This document shows, piece by piece, positions 1 through 9,538 of a DNA stretch of 64,000 bases. Within the stretch, counting starts at the first letter, position 1. Each line of letters starts with the position of its first letter. Under the pieces are notes generated by a model that was not told where the DNA came from, searched no databases, and saw only the letters and a list, made by a program, of their open reading frames with translations. Both the position numbers and the translations under genes were made by a program. Origin of the DNA: Thinopyrum elongatum (lineage: Eukaryota > Streptophyta > Magnoliopsida > Poales > Poaceae); the NCBI GenBank assembly GCA_011799875.1, contig CM022297.1, positions 441,923,292-441,987,291 of the forward strand, read 5' to 3'.

Positions 1-640
1 CTAAGCTAGGTAAAATAGGTCATTTTGGAGCTAACCTAGGTAAAATGGATCATATTGGAGCTAACCTAGGTAAACTTGGTCATTTTGGAGCTAACCTAGC
101 TAATTATGCCATTTTTGAGTTAACTAAGCATATTATGCCATTTTTGACATAAGTAAGCTAATTATAGGTCTTTATTGAGCTAACCCAGGTAACTAAGCAT
201 ATTAGAGCTAATTTAGCATTTTACAGCTAACTTAGAGCTAACTTAGGTCATTTTGGAGCTAACTTAGGTAAAATTGATCATTTTGGAGCTAATTAGGCTT
301 ATTATGTCATTTTCGAGGAAAATAAGCTAACTATATGACATATATGATGTTACCAAGATTGTTATGCCATTTCAAACCTAAGTAAGCTAATTATGCCATT
401 TTTTACATATGTAAGCTAAGTGTATGTCATTATTGAGCAAACCTAGGTAACTAAGCATATTAGAGATAACTTAGCATATTAGAGCTAACTTAGGTCATTT
501 CGGAGGAAACAAAGCTAAGTATAGATCATTTTGGAGCTAAGTAAGCTAATTATGTCATTTTGGAGGAAGATTAGCTAAGTCTAGGTCATTATGGTAAGCA
601 TTTTGGAGGAAATAAAGCTAAGTCTAGGTCTTTATGCATT
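1..640. repeat. AT-rich tandem array inside CACTA-1
   Basis: Degenerate tandem copies of a 20-30 bp unit of the form GAGCTAACCTAGGTAAAATG followed by GATCATTTTG, with shorter variants (GAGCTAACTTAGGTCATTTTG) fill this stretch. Spacing varies because two unit types alternate. The array continues past the window start. In the minus-strand direction it lies just downstream of the last visible exon of the CACTA-1 gene, so it is in an intron or the 3' part. Arrays of this kind are common inside large Triticeae CACTA elements; no coding potential is seen. Confidence 0.8.
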
Positions 641-669
641 TTGTAAGCAAGACACTAGAGAAAACTTAC

Positions 670-3059
670 CGTCATCACGGAGGTGAAGGACCGGTCGGGT
701 TTGCGCCAGTGCCAGACGGAGAAGGACCGGTCGGGGTCGGGGTTGCGCCATTGCGAGACGGAGAAGGATCGGTTGATGCTTGTCGGGAGGCATGCTGCAC
801 CAAAGATCATTTGCAATGTCTCGTTAGCATGATGCAACTGAAATGTGAATACTAGTAACTAATGACCATTCAAATGAAACTCACCGTGTCCGCTATACCA
901 ATCTGGGGCATCAGCGGAGGGGTCTAACCAGTTTTCTAGCACACGGACTGCACATTTTGTTTTCACGAGTCAGTCATATTAGTTAGTAATGAAACAAACA
1001 TTACGTGCATGATTGGGCTAATATGCAGGAGAAACTTACCACGAGGAGCTCGTATAGGGCCCGGTGAGACGCGTCGTTCCAGTTCCTCTCCGCCTCCAAC
1101 ATACTAGCCGTCCTCTCCTCCAACTCCCTCTCCCTCTGCTCCGCCTGCTTCTTTGCCTCCGCCAGAAGCTCCTGGGCCCTAGCCTCGATGGCGAGCTCCA
1201 TTGGCCGTGGACGAGGCGGTATCTCAGGATCGGAGCTCGTCTGGCGCTTCTTGATCTCCCGGAGAGTTCTAGGACAACGTATGAGTCCATCCCCAATGGC
1301 TATCGAGCCATGGTACCTCCCCTCACCAGATAGCATCACGATCTCTGGATCAAAAGGATTCTGGCTCGGGTTGAAGTCCTCCCCTTTCTTCTTCTTCCCA
1401 ACGTCTCTGTACCTCACGAGCTTGTTGTGGGAGGAGATGTTGGTGAAGCTCTCTGGATGATCGAGGTCATCCTCAGAGAATGCCTTGGCCTTCTTGTACG
1501 GGGCAGTATGGGCCATGGCATAGAGGTCGTACAGCGGTGGCACGTCCTTCTTGTTGTGTTTTGCCTAAAAGAGAGGAACACCATATTAGTTAAGGGCTCA
1601 AGCTAGCATGAAGAATGAAATTGCATTAATCGTTAAGGGCTCAAACCACATACCCAGTGATCCCCGTACTCAAACAGGTTGGAGCTCCCTTGATGGTGTG
1701 GCACACCTTTCATTTGGGCACGCTTATCCCTGGCCTTGTTGTGGATGGCTAGCCATTGGGGAGAGCACCACTCATCCACCATCGCCTCCCAACAGTCCAT
1801 CCTATCCGCACACCATCTTGGGGGCACCTAAGTTACGCCTATGAATGAAATCAAGGAAACTAAGTACAAGGCCTTAAGAATAGGTAATTACCTTCATGTA
1901 CTTCTCCTTACTCAGATACTTGCCGCGGCACTTCTTCTTGGCCCTCCTAATGTTAGTCGAGGCGTAGTAGTCTCGAACAGCCTGCACTCTAGCCTCGTGC
2001 CGTAAGTTCTGAAGTAGCCGCTTGCACTCGGCTTCGAGAACCCTAGCCGCCTCCGCCTCGTGTTCCTCAAAACACCTGTAGAAGGTCTGCAATCGAACAA
2101 GACAACACTGATTCGTACAATCACTAGGTAATGTTGATTTTTAATTCTGTAAAGGAGAAATTACCCAAAACTGCCGCCTCACAATGTCGGCCACTGTCTC
2201 GCACAAGACACCGTCAACCCTCTCCTCCAGCGGGGCCGGGGCAGCCACGTACAACTCCCAGCTCAGTGCTAGCTGTGGAACCTGACCCTCACCGGGCAAC
2301 GTGACCCACCCCGGGAAGTGGTGCCGGCAAAGCACACCAAGGACCTGGTTGGGCCTACGGACACCATCGGCGTGTATCCAACCCCTGCAGTATGACAAGG
2401 CCAACACATTAGATATTAATTTGAAGAAACATGAAGGACAAAGGTTAAAAAAGAGTAAATGCACTTACTTCTCCCCGTTAGGCTCAATCAACCACCTGTG
2501 ATCGCGGGTCGCCGGCACGGCCGGGAGCTTCATACCACCACGCTGGTACACATTCTTACCCCCCTCAACCAGCTCGCCCTCCCTATAACTATCATCAGAC
2601 CAGGTGTCCTCGCCATCAGCATGGCCACTAGTCTTCGGAGTCACACGGGACGGAGACTCTGGGACCGGAGTCTCGTGGGACGAAGACTCTGGGGCCCGAG
2701 TCTCGAGGGACAAAGGCTCGGTGACCCGAGGCTCATGGACCGGAGTCCGAGACGGGTCCAAGTCTGACAGGTCCACCTGAGATGGAGCACTCTGGTGTTC
2801 CGGAGAATCAGCTGGGGGTGGCGGCGAGGAAGGCGCAGCAGCCTTCCTACCTCTCCCGCTGCCACGTCCACCTCTACCTGCACCCCTCTTCGTCTTCCCC
2901 CGACCTCTCCCGGCCGAAGAAGAAGCGCCCGCCGGTGTCTGCATGCTGTCTACCAGCGCTCTCCGAAGGTGCTGGGGTGGAATAACAGCACCCCGCCCAG
3001 CGCGCGCCGAGGAAGGAGGCTCGGAGTGCTCTCGACCCGCACCCACCATCTGTCAACAC
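670..3059 (-). CDS. CACTA-encoded Ptta/En/Spm-type accessory (TNPA-like) protein, partial, six visible exons
   Basis: Exons on the minus strand are inferred from GT/AG borders: 3059-2469 (ATG at 3049), 2384-2165, 2086-1892, 1827-1654, 1564-1040 and 837-670. All five junctions keep the reading frame, giving at least 621 codons, open at the window side. The N-terminus (about residues 1-194) is low-complexity, rich in Arg, Gly, Pro and Ser. The middle has a conserved part (GWIHADGVRRPNQVLG) typical of plant Ptta/En/Spm proteins (PF03004). Exon 5 ends in a charged coiled-coil rich in Glu, Ala and Arg (AIEARAQELLAEAKKQAEQR). Exon 6 encodes tandem RSFSV-type repeats. Such proteins are thought to bind subterminal repeats and assist the TNP2 transposase. 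A possible small exon at 885-947 is out of phase and left out. No stop codon is seen in the exons, so this copy may be recently active; the 3' end cannot be judged. Confidence 0.75.
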
Positions 3060-3239
3060 CTGCAATGACAAAGAGTAAATGAAATTAGTACAACATAAAC
3101 ATAATAAAATATTTAAGTGTGTACCATCATCATGAACATAATAAAAAATTGAATACCTAATAACACGAACTAATTAATAATATATATATGTACATAATAA
3201 TAATTGAATACCTGACCTAACTCATAATTCACAAATATA

Positions 3240-3835
3240 TGACCCCGTCGGCCTCTGGAAGGCCGAAGAGCACCTTCTTCGGGAGGTGTCAGGGGTGTCG
3301 TGTCGGGGTCGGGGTGCTGTGTCAGGGTCGAGGGTGCTGTGTCGGGGTCTCGGGGTGTCGTGTCGGGGGTCGGGGTGTCGGTGGTGTCGTGTCGGGGTGT
3401 TGTGTCAGGGTCGGGGGTGCCGTGTCGGGGTCAGGGTGCTGTGTCGGGGTCGCGGTGTCGGGGTGTCGAGGCGGGGTCGGGGTCAGGGGGTCGGGGCGGC
3501 GACCCTCGACCCCTTTTCCCCTCGACCCCTCGACACCTTGATCCTCGACCCCTAGACCCTCGACTCCTTTTCCCCTCGATCCTCGACCCCTCAACCCCTC
3601 GTAAACCTCGATCCTCGACCCCTAGACCCTCGACTCCTTTTCCCCTCGATCCTCGACCCCTTTTCCCCTCGACCCTCGACCCCTCGACACCTCGATCCTC
3701 GACCCCTAGACCCTCGACTCCTTTTCCCCTCGATCCTCGACCCCTCGTAAACCTCGATCCTCGACCCCTAGACCCTCGACTCCTTTTCCCCTTGATCCTC
3801 GAGCCCTCGACCACTCGGCGACCCTATTTTCCCTC
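3240..3835. repeat. Strand-asymmetric GC minisatellite (G-rich then C-rich)
   Basis: From about 3285 to 3490 the plus strand is built of GGGGTC/GGTGTCGTGTC units. From about 3500 to 3815 it switches to the complementary type (CTCGACCCC, TTTTCCCCTCGATCC). The C-rich part has longer units of about 60-75 bp that repeat three to four times (CTAGACCCTCGACTCC). The two halves can pair as a long imperfect hairpin, and the G-runs could form quadruplexes. Long frames here on both strands (for example 3300-4094 plus) follow from the repeat and resemble no protein. In the minus direction it lies in the first intron of the CACTA-1 gene. Confidence 0.8.
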
Positions 3836-4440
3836 GGCGACCCTGTTTTTCTACTTTTCCTACTTCTTTTTTTCATCTTCTACTTCTACTTATTTTTTTT
3901 CATCTCCACTTCTACTTCTTTTTCTTCTTCTTCCTTCTTTTCCTTCTTCCTCTTGTCTTCTTTTTCTTCTTCATTTTCCTTATTTTCCTTCTTCCTCTTA
4001 TCTTCCTTTTCTTCTTCAACTAATCAACCTAAATCAACTAATTAACCTAAATCAACTAAAATCTACTAACCTAAAATCAACTAAAATCTACTAACCTAAA
4101 ATCAACTAAAATCTATTAACCTAAAATTTTGAAATTTTGGAGGGAAAAAGTGGACATGCACAATAGGCTAGGCAAAGCAAGATGGGGAATAGGCTTGCCA
4201 CTGTTTTCTTTTTTCTTCTTCTTCGTTTTTCTATGTTTTCTCCTCCTAGTCCTTTTAGGTCTTCTTTCTTTCTTTTCTTTTCTTGTTCTTGGGCTTATCT
4301 AACTAAGTAATTAACCTAAAGAAACTAACTAAGTAATTAACCTAAAAAATAACTAACTAACTAATTAACCTATGTACAGTAGGGTAAAACAAGTAACTAA
4401 TTAACCTAAAAAAATAACTAACTAACTAATTAACCTAAAT
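3836..4440. repeat. Polypyrimidine tract and CTAACCTAAA-type tandem repeats
   Basis: 3840-4015 is almost pure pyrimidine (TTCTTC/TACTTC units). 4017-4130 has about 25-bp units with CTAACCTAAAATCAACTAAA. 4290-4440 has AACTAACTAAGTAATTAACC units. Between them (about 4130-4290) is plain sequence with another T/C-rich stretch. All of it lies in the inferred first intron of the CACTA-1 gene. No gene is seen. Confidence 0.65.
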
Positions 4441-4910
4441 CAAAAAACAGCAACAAAAAAAAGGCAGAACAAAAGGAAAAAGAAGCCTCACCAGGGGGCG
4501 GAGCCGGTTGGCGGAGCGCCGGGCGGCGGGGGGCAGAGCGGCGATAGGCGGTGGGGCGCCAGGGCGGCGGCCGGCCTGAGCGGCGGGGCGCCGGGGCAGC
4601 GGGGGGTCGGGGCGCGAGCGGAGCGCCGGGCGCGGGTGGCGGACGGCGACGGGCGTCGGGGCCGCGGGGCATCGGGCGTCCTGAGCGTCGGTGTCGGTGG
4701 CATCGGGGGCGCGGGCTGTGAGAGTCGGGGGGTCGGGCGGTGGGGGTCGGGGGCGGCGGGTCGGTGGGGTCGGGGGCGGCAGAGTCGGGTGCTTTGGGGT
4801 CGGCGGCGGGGCCGGCGGGCATGGGGGCGGCGCGGGTGAGGTGAGGGAGAGAGAGAGGGGAGAGAGAGAGGGGTGGGGCGCGGGGCCGACCAGATGGCAA
4901 AGAGCGTAGC
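4430..4910 (-). other. GC-rich leader / first exon of the CACTA-1 gene
   Basis: This stretch is very GC-rich and has an open minus-strand frame (4900 to 4430) that is almost only Pro, Ala, Arg and Ser. A good splice donor (CTG/GTGAGG) lies at 4491-4490 and would join the acceptor at 3061-3060 just before the ATG at 3049. The open frame does not continue in phase into that ATG, so I read it as an untranslated, CpG-island-like leader rather than coding. This is inference; the transcript start is not visible. Confidence 0.45.
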
Positions 4911-4944
4911 TAGTGGGGTGGGGCCGGGGGGAAACGGCCGTTAG

Positions 4945-5213
4945 GTTAGCTATTCTCTTTGCCGTCTGCTAGCAGACGGCAAAGAAAGTGGCCGTTAGGT
5001 GGTTCTCGTTAGTGGGCCACCCTCCCTCTTTGCCGTCTGCTAGCAGACGACAAAGCTTCTATGCCATCTACTAGCAGACGACAAAGAAATGGCTGACGGC
5101 AAACATGGTGTTTGCCGTCAGCTTTTTTTAAGCTGATGGCAAAGACCTTCTTTGCCGTCAGCTAGCAGACGGCAAAGACCTGGCTGACGGCAAAGATCCT
5201 GATTCCAGTAGTG
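4945..5213. repeat. CACTA-1 subterminal palindromic repeats and terminal inverted repeat
   Basis: At least five palindromic or near-palindromic units of the type CTTTGCCGTCTGCTAGCAGA plus its complement are packed here: about 4958-4987, 5028-5056, 5060-5088, 5091-5122 and 5138-5197. The last 16 bases (5198-5213) are the terminal inverted repeat, CCTGATTCCAGTAGTG. In this superfamily, subterminal repeats are the binding sites of the element's DNA-binding protein. Both orientations of GCCGTC/GACGGC are present, so each unit can fold. Confidence 0.85.
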
Positions 5214-7448
5214 ATATGAGCACCAATCACAGCACATGGCCGGTGCTTCTGTGCATATATAACCTAGCTCCTTGGTTGTGTATGAAGAAAAATACATTAT
5301 GATGTCAATGATTATCCAAGGCACGAAGCAACCTAGAAATGACATCGACATTTACTTTCAGCTACTGGTAGAAGAACTGCTGACAGTGTGGATAGATGCG
5401 CCTGCTGTAAAATGTTATGATGCTTACAAAAAGGAGATTTTCGATCTACATGCGATGCTGGTGCACACCATTCAAGATATGCTGGCATTAGGCAACACAT
5501 CGGGGCAGAAAACAAAGGGAGATGTAGGGTGTGTCACATGCATGGATAGGACAGCTAGCAGATTTCTTCCCAACTCGCGCAAAACCGTGTATTTGTGTCA
5601 TCGTAGGTTCTTACGAAGAAATCACCCATATCGAAATATGAAAGCTGAATTTGATGGTATGGCAGAGGTAGATGTGGGCCCAAGACCCTATGATGGGGAG
5701 GTGGTCCACAACATGGCTAAACAAATTAATGTTGTGCTTGGCAAGAAGCACGCTTTGACGGTGAAACAAACACCCAAGGGTCAAGTGTTTAAGAAGAAAT
5801 CGGTGTTCTGGAAATTACCTTACTGGGAGATTCTACGTGTACATCACTGCATCGATGTCATGCACGTAGAGAAGAATGTATGTGAAAGCATCCTTGGTAC
5901 TCAGCTCAAGATTAAAGGTAAAACAAAGGATGGTGACGGTGCACAGCTCGATATGCTTGTTGATCAATCAAAACGCAAGAGTGAAGCAGAAGATGATGAC
6001 AAATTCATCAAAGCTCGCCAGAGTTACAATTTCAGTACAAAAGAAGCAACACAGTTCTTCACCTATTTTTTGTCAGTTAATACACCCTCTTCTTACTCCG
6101 CAAACATCAGAAGTCTCGTGGATGTGAGCTTAGGTAAAATGAAGTTGGGACACATGAAGTCACATGATTGCCACGTAATGTTGACACAAATCCTCCCGGT
6201 AGCCATCAGGAATCTGATGGACAAAGATATAAGAAACACACTCATTGAGCTCTATGATTTCTTCAACCAACTATGGCAGAAAGTTGTAGATCCTGAAGAG
6301 TTGGATCATATGCAAGAGGATATTGCAAGAATATTGTCCAACCTAGAGATGTTTTTCCCACCGTCATTCTTTTATGTCATGGTCCATCTCACTGTGCACC
6401 TTGTCGATGAGCTAAAGTATTGTGGTCCTGTGTTTCTTCGCAGCATGTATCCCTTCGAGCGATTCATGGGAATACTGAAGCGCTATTGTCGGAACCGAAA
6501 CCATCCAGAGGCAAGCATCCTACAAGGTTATACCGCGGAGGAGGTGGTTGAGTTTTGCACCGAATACATGAAACAAAGACCTATAGGTTTTCCCCTCTCT
6601 CGCCACGAGGGAAGGCTGAAAGGTAAGCAGGTCCTTGCTAGCACGCAAATGGCTGCACCCAGAGAATTGGCAGAGAAAGCCCATTTGACGGTACTGCTTA
6701 ACAGCCCAGTTCTCAGTGCTATGCCGAAGAACACTTGGCAAAGATACGCCAAAGCTTCTTACCAATGGTGCCTTCATCAGATGTGGAGATGAAGGAGCAC
6801 ACTAAGAACTACGCCGAATGGCTGAAGAATCGTTTGGCACAAGGATCCATCGATAACATTGGTACGTGGTTGGCACAAAAGCCATCACCTACGATGTTGA
6901 CGTACCAAGCATATGACATAAATGGATACACGTTCTACACTCAGGAACGTGATGAGAAGACCTCATATCAGAACAGCTCTGTTCGAATAGAATGCATGAC
7001 TGTAGATGAAGCTGATGAAAGGGTATACTATGGAACCATCAAAGACATTTGGGAGCTTAACTATGTGAAAGTTAAGGTGGCATTATTCAGGTGCGCATGG
7101 ATCCCTCTTGGTCATGTAAAGGTTGATGATTACAGGAAGACCTGTGTTAACAGGACAACGATGGCATATCACGCGGACCCATTCATTCTTGCCAGCGATG
7201 CTACCCAGTTTTTCTATGTGGAAGACCCCTTGCATAAGAACTGCCATGTAGTGATGCATGGGAAGAGTAGGGTATTGGGTGTCGAGGATGTTGCCGATGA
7301 GGATGAGTACGATGAATTTGCTGAGTTGCCAGCCAAGGGATCACGCACCCATCTAACAGAGAAGCGTAAAATCATCAGAAAACCCAAGTTCATTCGGAGT
7401 CAATGTAATGATCCCAGTTCCCCCATGTACATGGGAATTAAGCCGTAA
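5214..7448 (+). pseudogene. TNP2-type CACTA transposase, 5'-truncated by CACTA-1 and frameshifted
   Basis: This is the catalytic transposase of the En/Spm (CACTA) superfamily. The protein begins in mid-domain at 5216 with the STWPVLLCIYNLAPWLCMK stretch of Transposase_21 (PF02992). A one-base shift near 5285 moves to the main frame (5272-6792). That frame holds the rest of Transposase_21 and a DUF4218-like region at about residues 290-430 (GHMKSHDCHVMLTQILPVA ... FLRSMYPFERFMG). A second shift near 6735-6790 leads to the frame 6735-7448, which has a DUF4216-like region (WELNYVKVKVALFRCAWIPL ... DPFILASDATQFFYV) and ends with TAA at 7446-7448. The 5' half of the gene must lie left of CACTA-1, outside the window. 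Two frameshifts make it a pseudogene, unless one of them is an intron border that I misread. Confidence 0.85.
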
Positions 7449-7603
7449 GACTAGTCTTTATGCCTACCCTGCAACTTAATTCGTTCAATTTAGAACTGTC
7501 GCGTGTACTGAATTTGTGAGTTATGCCCGGTTTTCTGTTGATGTAAGAACCGTTAATATGTTGGCCTTGATATGCTGTCAGCTCAGGCAATGAATATGAA
7601 CTG

Positions 7604-7644
<41 letters not shown>

Positions 7645-7690
7645 TATAATATCATAGAGGTAGCACACTCAATTGATCTCACTCCAGTAT
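7449..7690. repeat. 3' flank of TNP2 with (TTA)n microsatellite
   Basis: After the TNP2 stop codon about 150 bases of ordinary AT-rich sequence follow, probably the 3' untranslated region. A perfect (TTA)n run of about 12 units lies at 7605-7640. No other gene or repeat is seen before the array that starts near 7690. Confidence 0.75.
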
Positions 7691-8380
7691 GTGTGAACAA
7701 AAGATATGCAATCTAGTTTGCGAATAGCACACGGTTCGTTCATGAAAGCCGTGTGCCGACCAAACCCCGCGCGCGATCTGAGTCGTGCTTTCTGATTGGC
7801 CAGAACCCAAACCCCATGGATCGTACGTCTGCACCGTTGGATGCTCCCAGATCGAACGGCAATCCTCATCCCTTTTGACAGCAAATGCAGTTCCGGTTGT
7901 AATTTTATTTTTATGCACAAAATGCATGTTAAACTCAAAAAATGTCTTAAATATAGCTAACGATACCTAAAATGCGCCAGAAAATCAAACCCATAGTATA
8001 ATGGTGATTGCGTACCGTGGAAATTTTTATGAGGCCAAACGATGAAGTCACCGACCACTGGAATTTGAATTGACACGTCTCCTTTTGGAAACCATGATCC
8101 TTCATGTGAGATGCTCCGGTTTGGAAGGAGCGATGATCAAAACTTGTGCCAAACTTTAGCAAATTTTTTCCACGGGGTCATGAGAGCATGCCACAGGCAC
8201 ACATCGATTTTGATGATGTCCTGACTCCATCTGAATTTCCTGTAATTAAAATACCAAGTAGGCCTACGCCAGTGGCTGCACCTTGCGGCCGAAATGTTTG
8301 AAACTTCTCCCCACTTCTCGGACAAACGGATGAAAACTCGCAAAGCGACGCACAAATGATTTGGACACCTTCTTTGCTAA

Positions 8381-8657
8381 GGCTGTCCATAGTGGGGGTA
8401 TCATAGCCGGTATCATGCACTCGGGCATAGCAAATATGATGATGTGGCAAGGAATTAAAGAAGGGAGAGTGGGTTAGAGTAACATAGGTAGATACTGTAA
8501 CATAATAAATGCTATACTACTTTGTGTCATGCATGGCCATAAATACGGTCATCTATGATACTACTCTATGATACTATGCACTATGAAGGTAGTATCATAC
8601 ACTAGTATCATATGCATGATACTAGTATATGATACTAGTGTATGATACTCCCCACTA
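8381..8657. mobile_element. Harbinger/Tourist-type MITE, copy 1
   Basis: It starts GGCTGTCCATAGTGGGGG directly after TAA (8378-8380) and ends with the inverted counterpart CTCCCCACTATA before TAA (8658-8660). The interior is rich in TAGTATCATA motifs in both orientations and can fold. The insertion point is clear because the paralogous array unit near 10378 reads straight through (TTTGCTAACTAACAC). A 3-bp TAA duplication fits PIF/Harbinger insertion. Confidence 0.7.
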
Positions 8658-8660
8658 TAA

Positions 8661-8945
8661 GGCTGGCCACAGTGGTGGTATCATAGCCAGTATCATGCAC
8701 TCGAAAATAGCAAGTATGCTGATGTGGCAAAGAATTAAAGAAGATAGAGAGGATTAGAGTAACATATAGGTAGATACCGTATCATGTTAAATGCGATGCT
8801 AATTTGTGTCATGCATGGCAATAAATATGATCTATTATTCTACTCTATTATACTATGCACTATAATTAAAGGTAGTATCATACACTAGTATCATATGCAT
8901 GATACTAGTATATGATATTCTCCACTATGAGTAGCCTAAGTAGCC
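8661..8945. mobile_element. Harbinger/Tourist-type MITE, copy 2 in direct tandem
   Basis: It starts GGCTGGCCACAGTGGTGG right after the shared TAA at 8658-8660 and ends with GTAGCC before TAA at 8946-8948. The last nine bases (GTAGCC plus TAA) are doubled. It is collinear with copy 1 along its length. It probably arose by insertion of one copy at the TAA border of the other or by slippage. Confidence 0.65.
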
Positions 8946-9465
8946 TAACTAAAACACTCACATGTAGTTGTAGTAGGGTTTTGACTTTATATGCACTAAA
9001 TGCAAGGTAAGTGCAAAAAATGACTTAAACATAGCAGACGAGACCTGAAATGGGCCAGAAAATCAAACCAAGGGTATATCCGTGATTGTTTACCATGATT
9101 TTTTTCGACGCAGAATGATGTAGTCACTGACGATTTGGAGTCTGAAGTGTCGCGTCTCCTTTTTGAAACTATGATCCTTCTTGTGGGATGCTCCGGTATG
9201 GAAGGTGCGAGCACCAAAACTTGTGCCAAACTTTACCAATTTTCTTCCATGCCATCGTGAGAGCACGCCACACCGACACAATGATTTTCATTATTTCCGG
9301 ACTCTATATGCATTTTCTGTAATTAAAATACCAACAAGGCCTACGCCTCTGGCCGCACCCTGCGGCCGAACTGTTTGAAGTTTTTTTCCTGTTTCTCGGA
9401 CAATGAATGAAAACTCGCAAAGTGACACACAAATGATCTTGCTAACACCCACGTGTAGTTGCGAC

Positions 9466-9529
<64 letters not shown>

Positions 9530-9538
9530 TGTTTGTGT
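9466..9538. repeat. (TA)n-(TG)n compound microsatellite
   Basis: A TATATA run followed by a GTGTGT run interrupts the e subunit of the array. The matching place in the other block (about 10905) lacks it, so it arose after the block duplication. Confidence 0.9.

Larger units (their letters stand above)
1..5213 (-). mobile_element. CACTA-1 DNA transposon, one side only (CACTA/En-Spm superfamily)
   Basis: The right terminus is seen directly. The plus strand ends in TAGTG at 5209-5213, so the minus strand begins CACTACTGGAATCAGG, a typical CACTA terminal inverted repeat. The next three bases (ATA, 5214-5216) would be the target-site duplication. Inside lie palindromic subterminal repeats, a GC-rich leader, and a spliced gene on the minus strand, followed by a tandem array that runs off the window edge. 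The other end, and any TNP2 gene of this copy, lie outside the window. It is inserted in the TNP2 transposase gene of another CACTA element (CACTA-2), since the TNP2 reading frame starts abruptly at 5214-5216. Confidence 0.85.

Noticed and set aside
885..947. Possible small exon of the CACTA-1 gene
   Set aside because: Splice borders look good, but no frame joins exon 1564-1040 to exon 837-670 in phase through it, while direct joining works.
3300..4094. 264-codon plus-strand open frame
   Set aside because: It lies wholly in the GGGGTC/GACCCC minisatellite and the polypyrimidine tract. Other frames are open there as well, and the product would be simple repeats.
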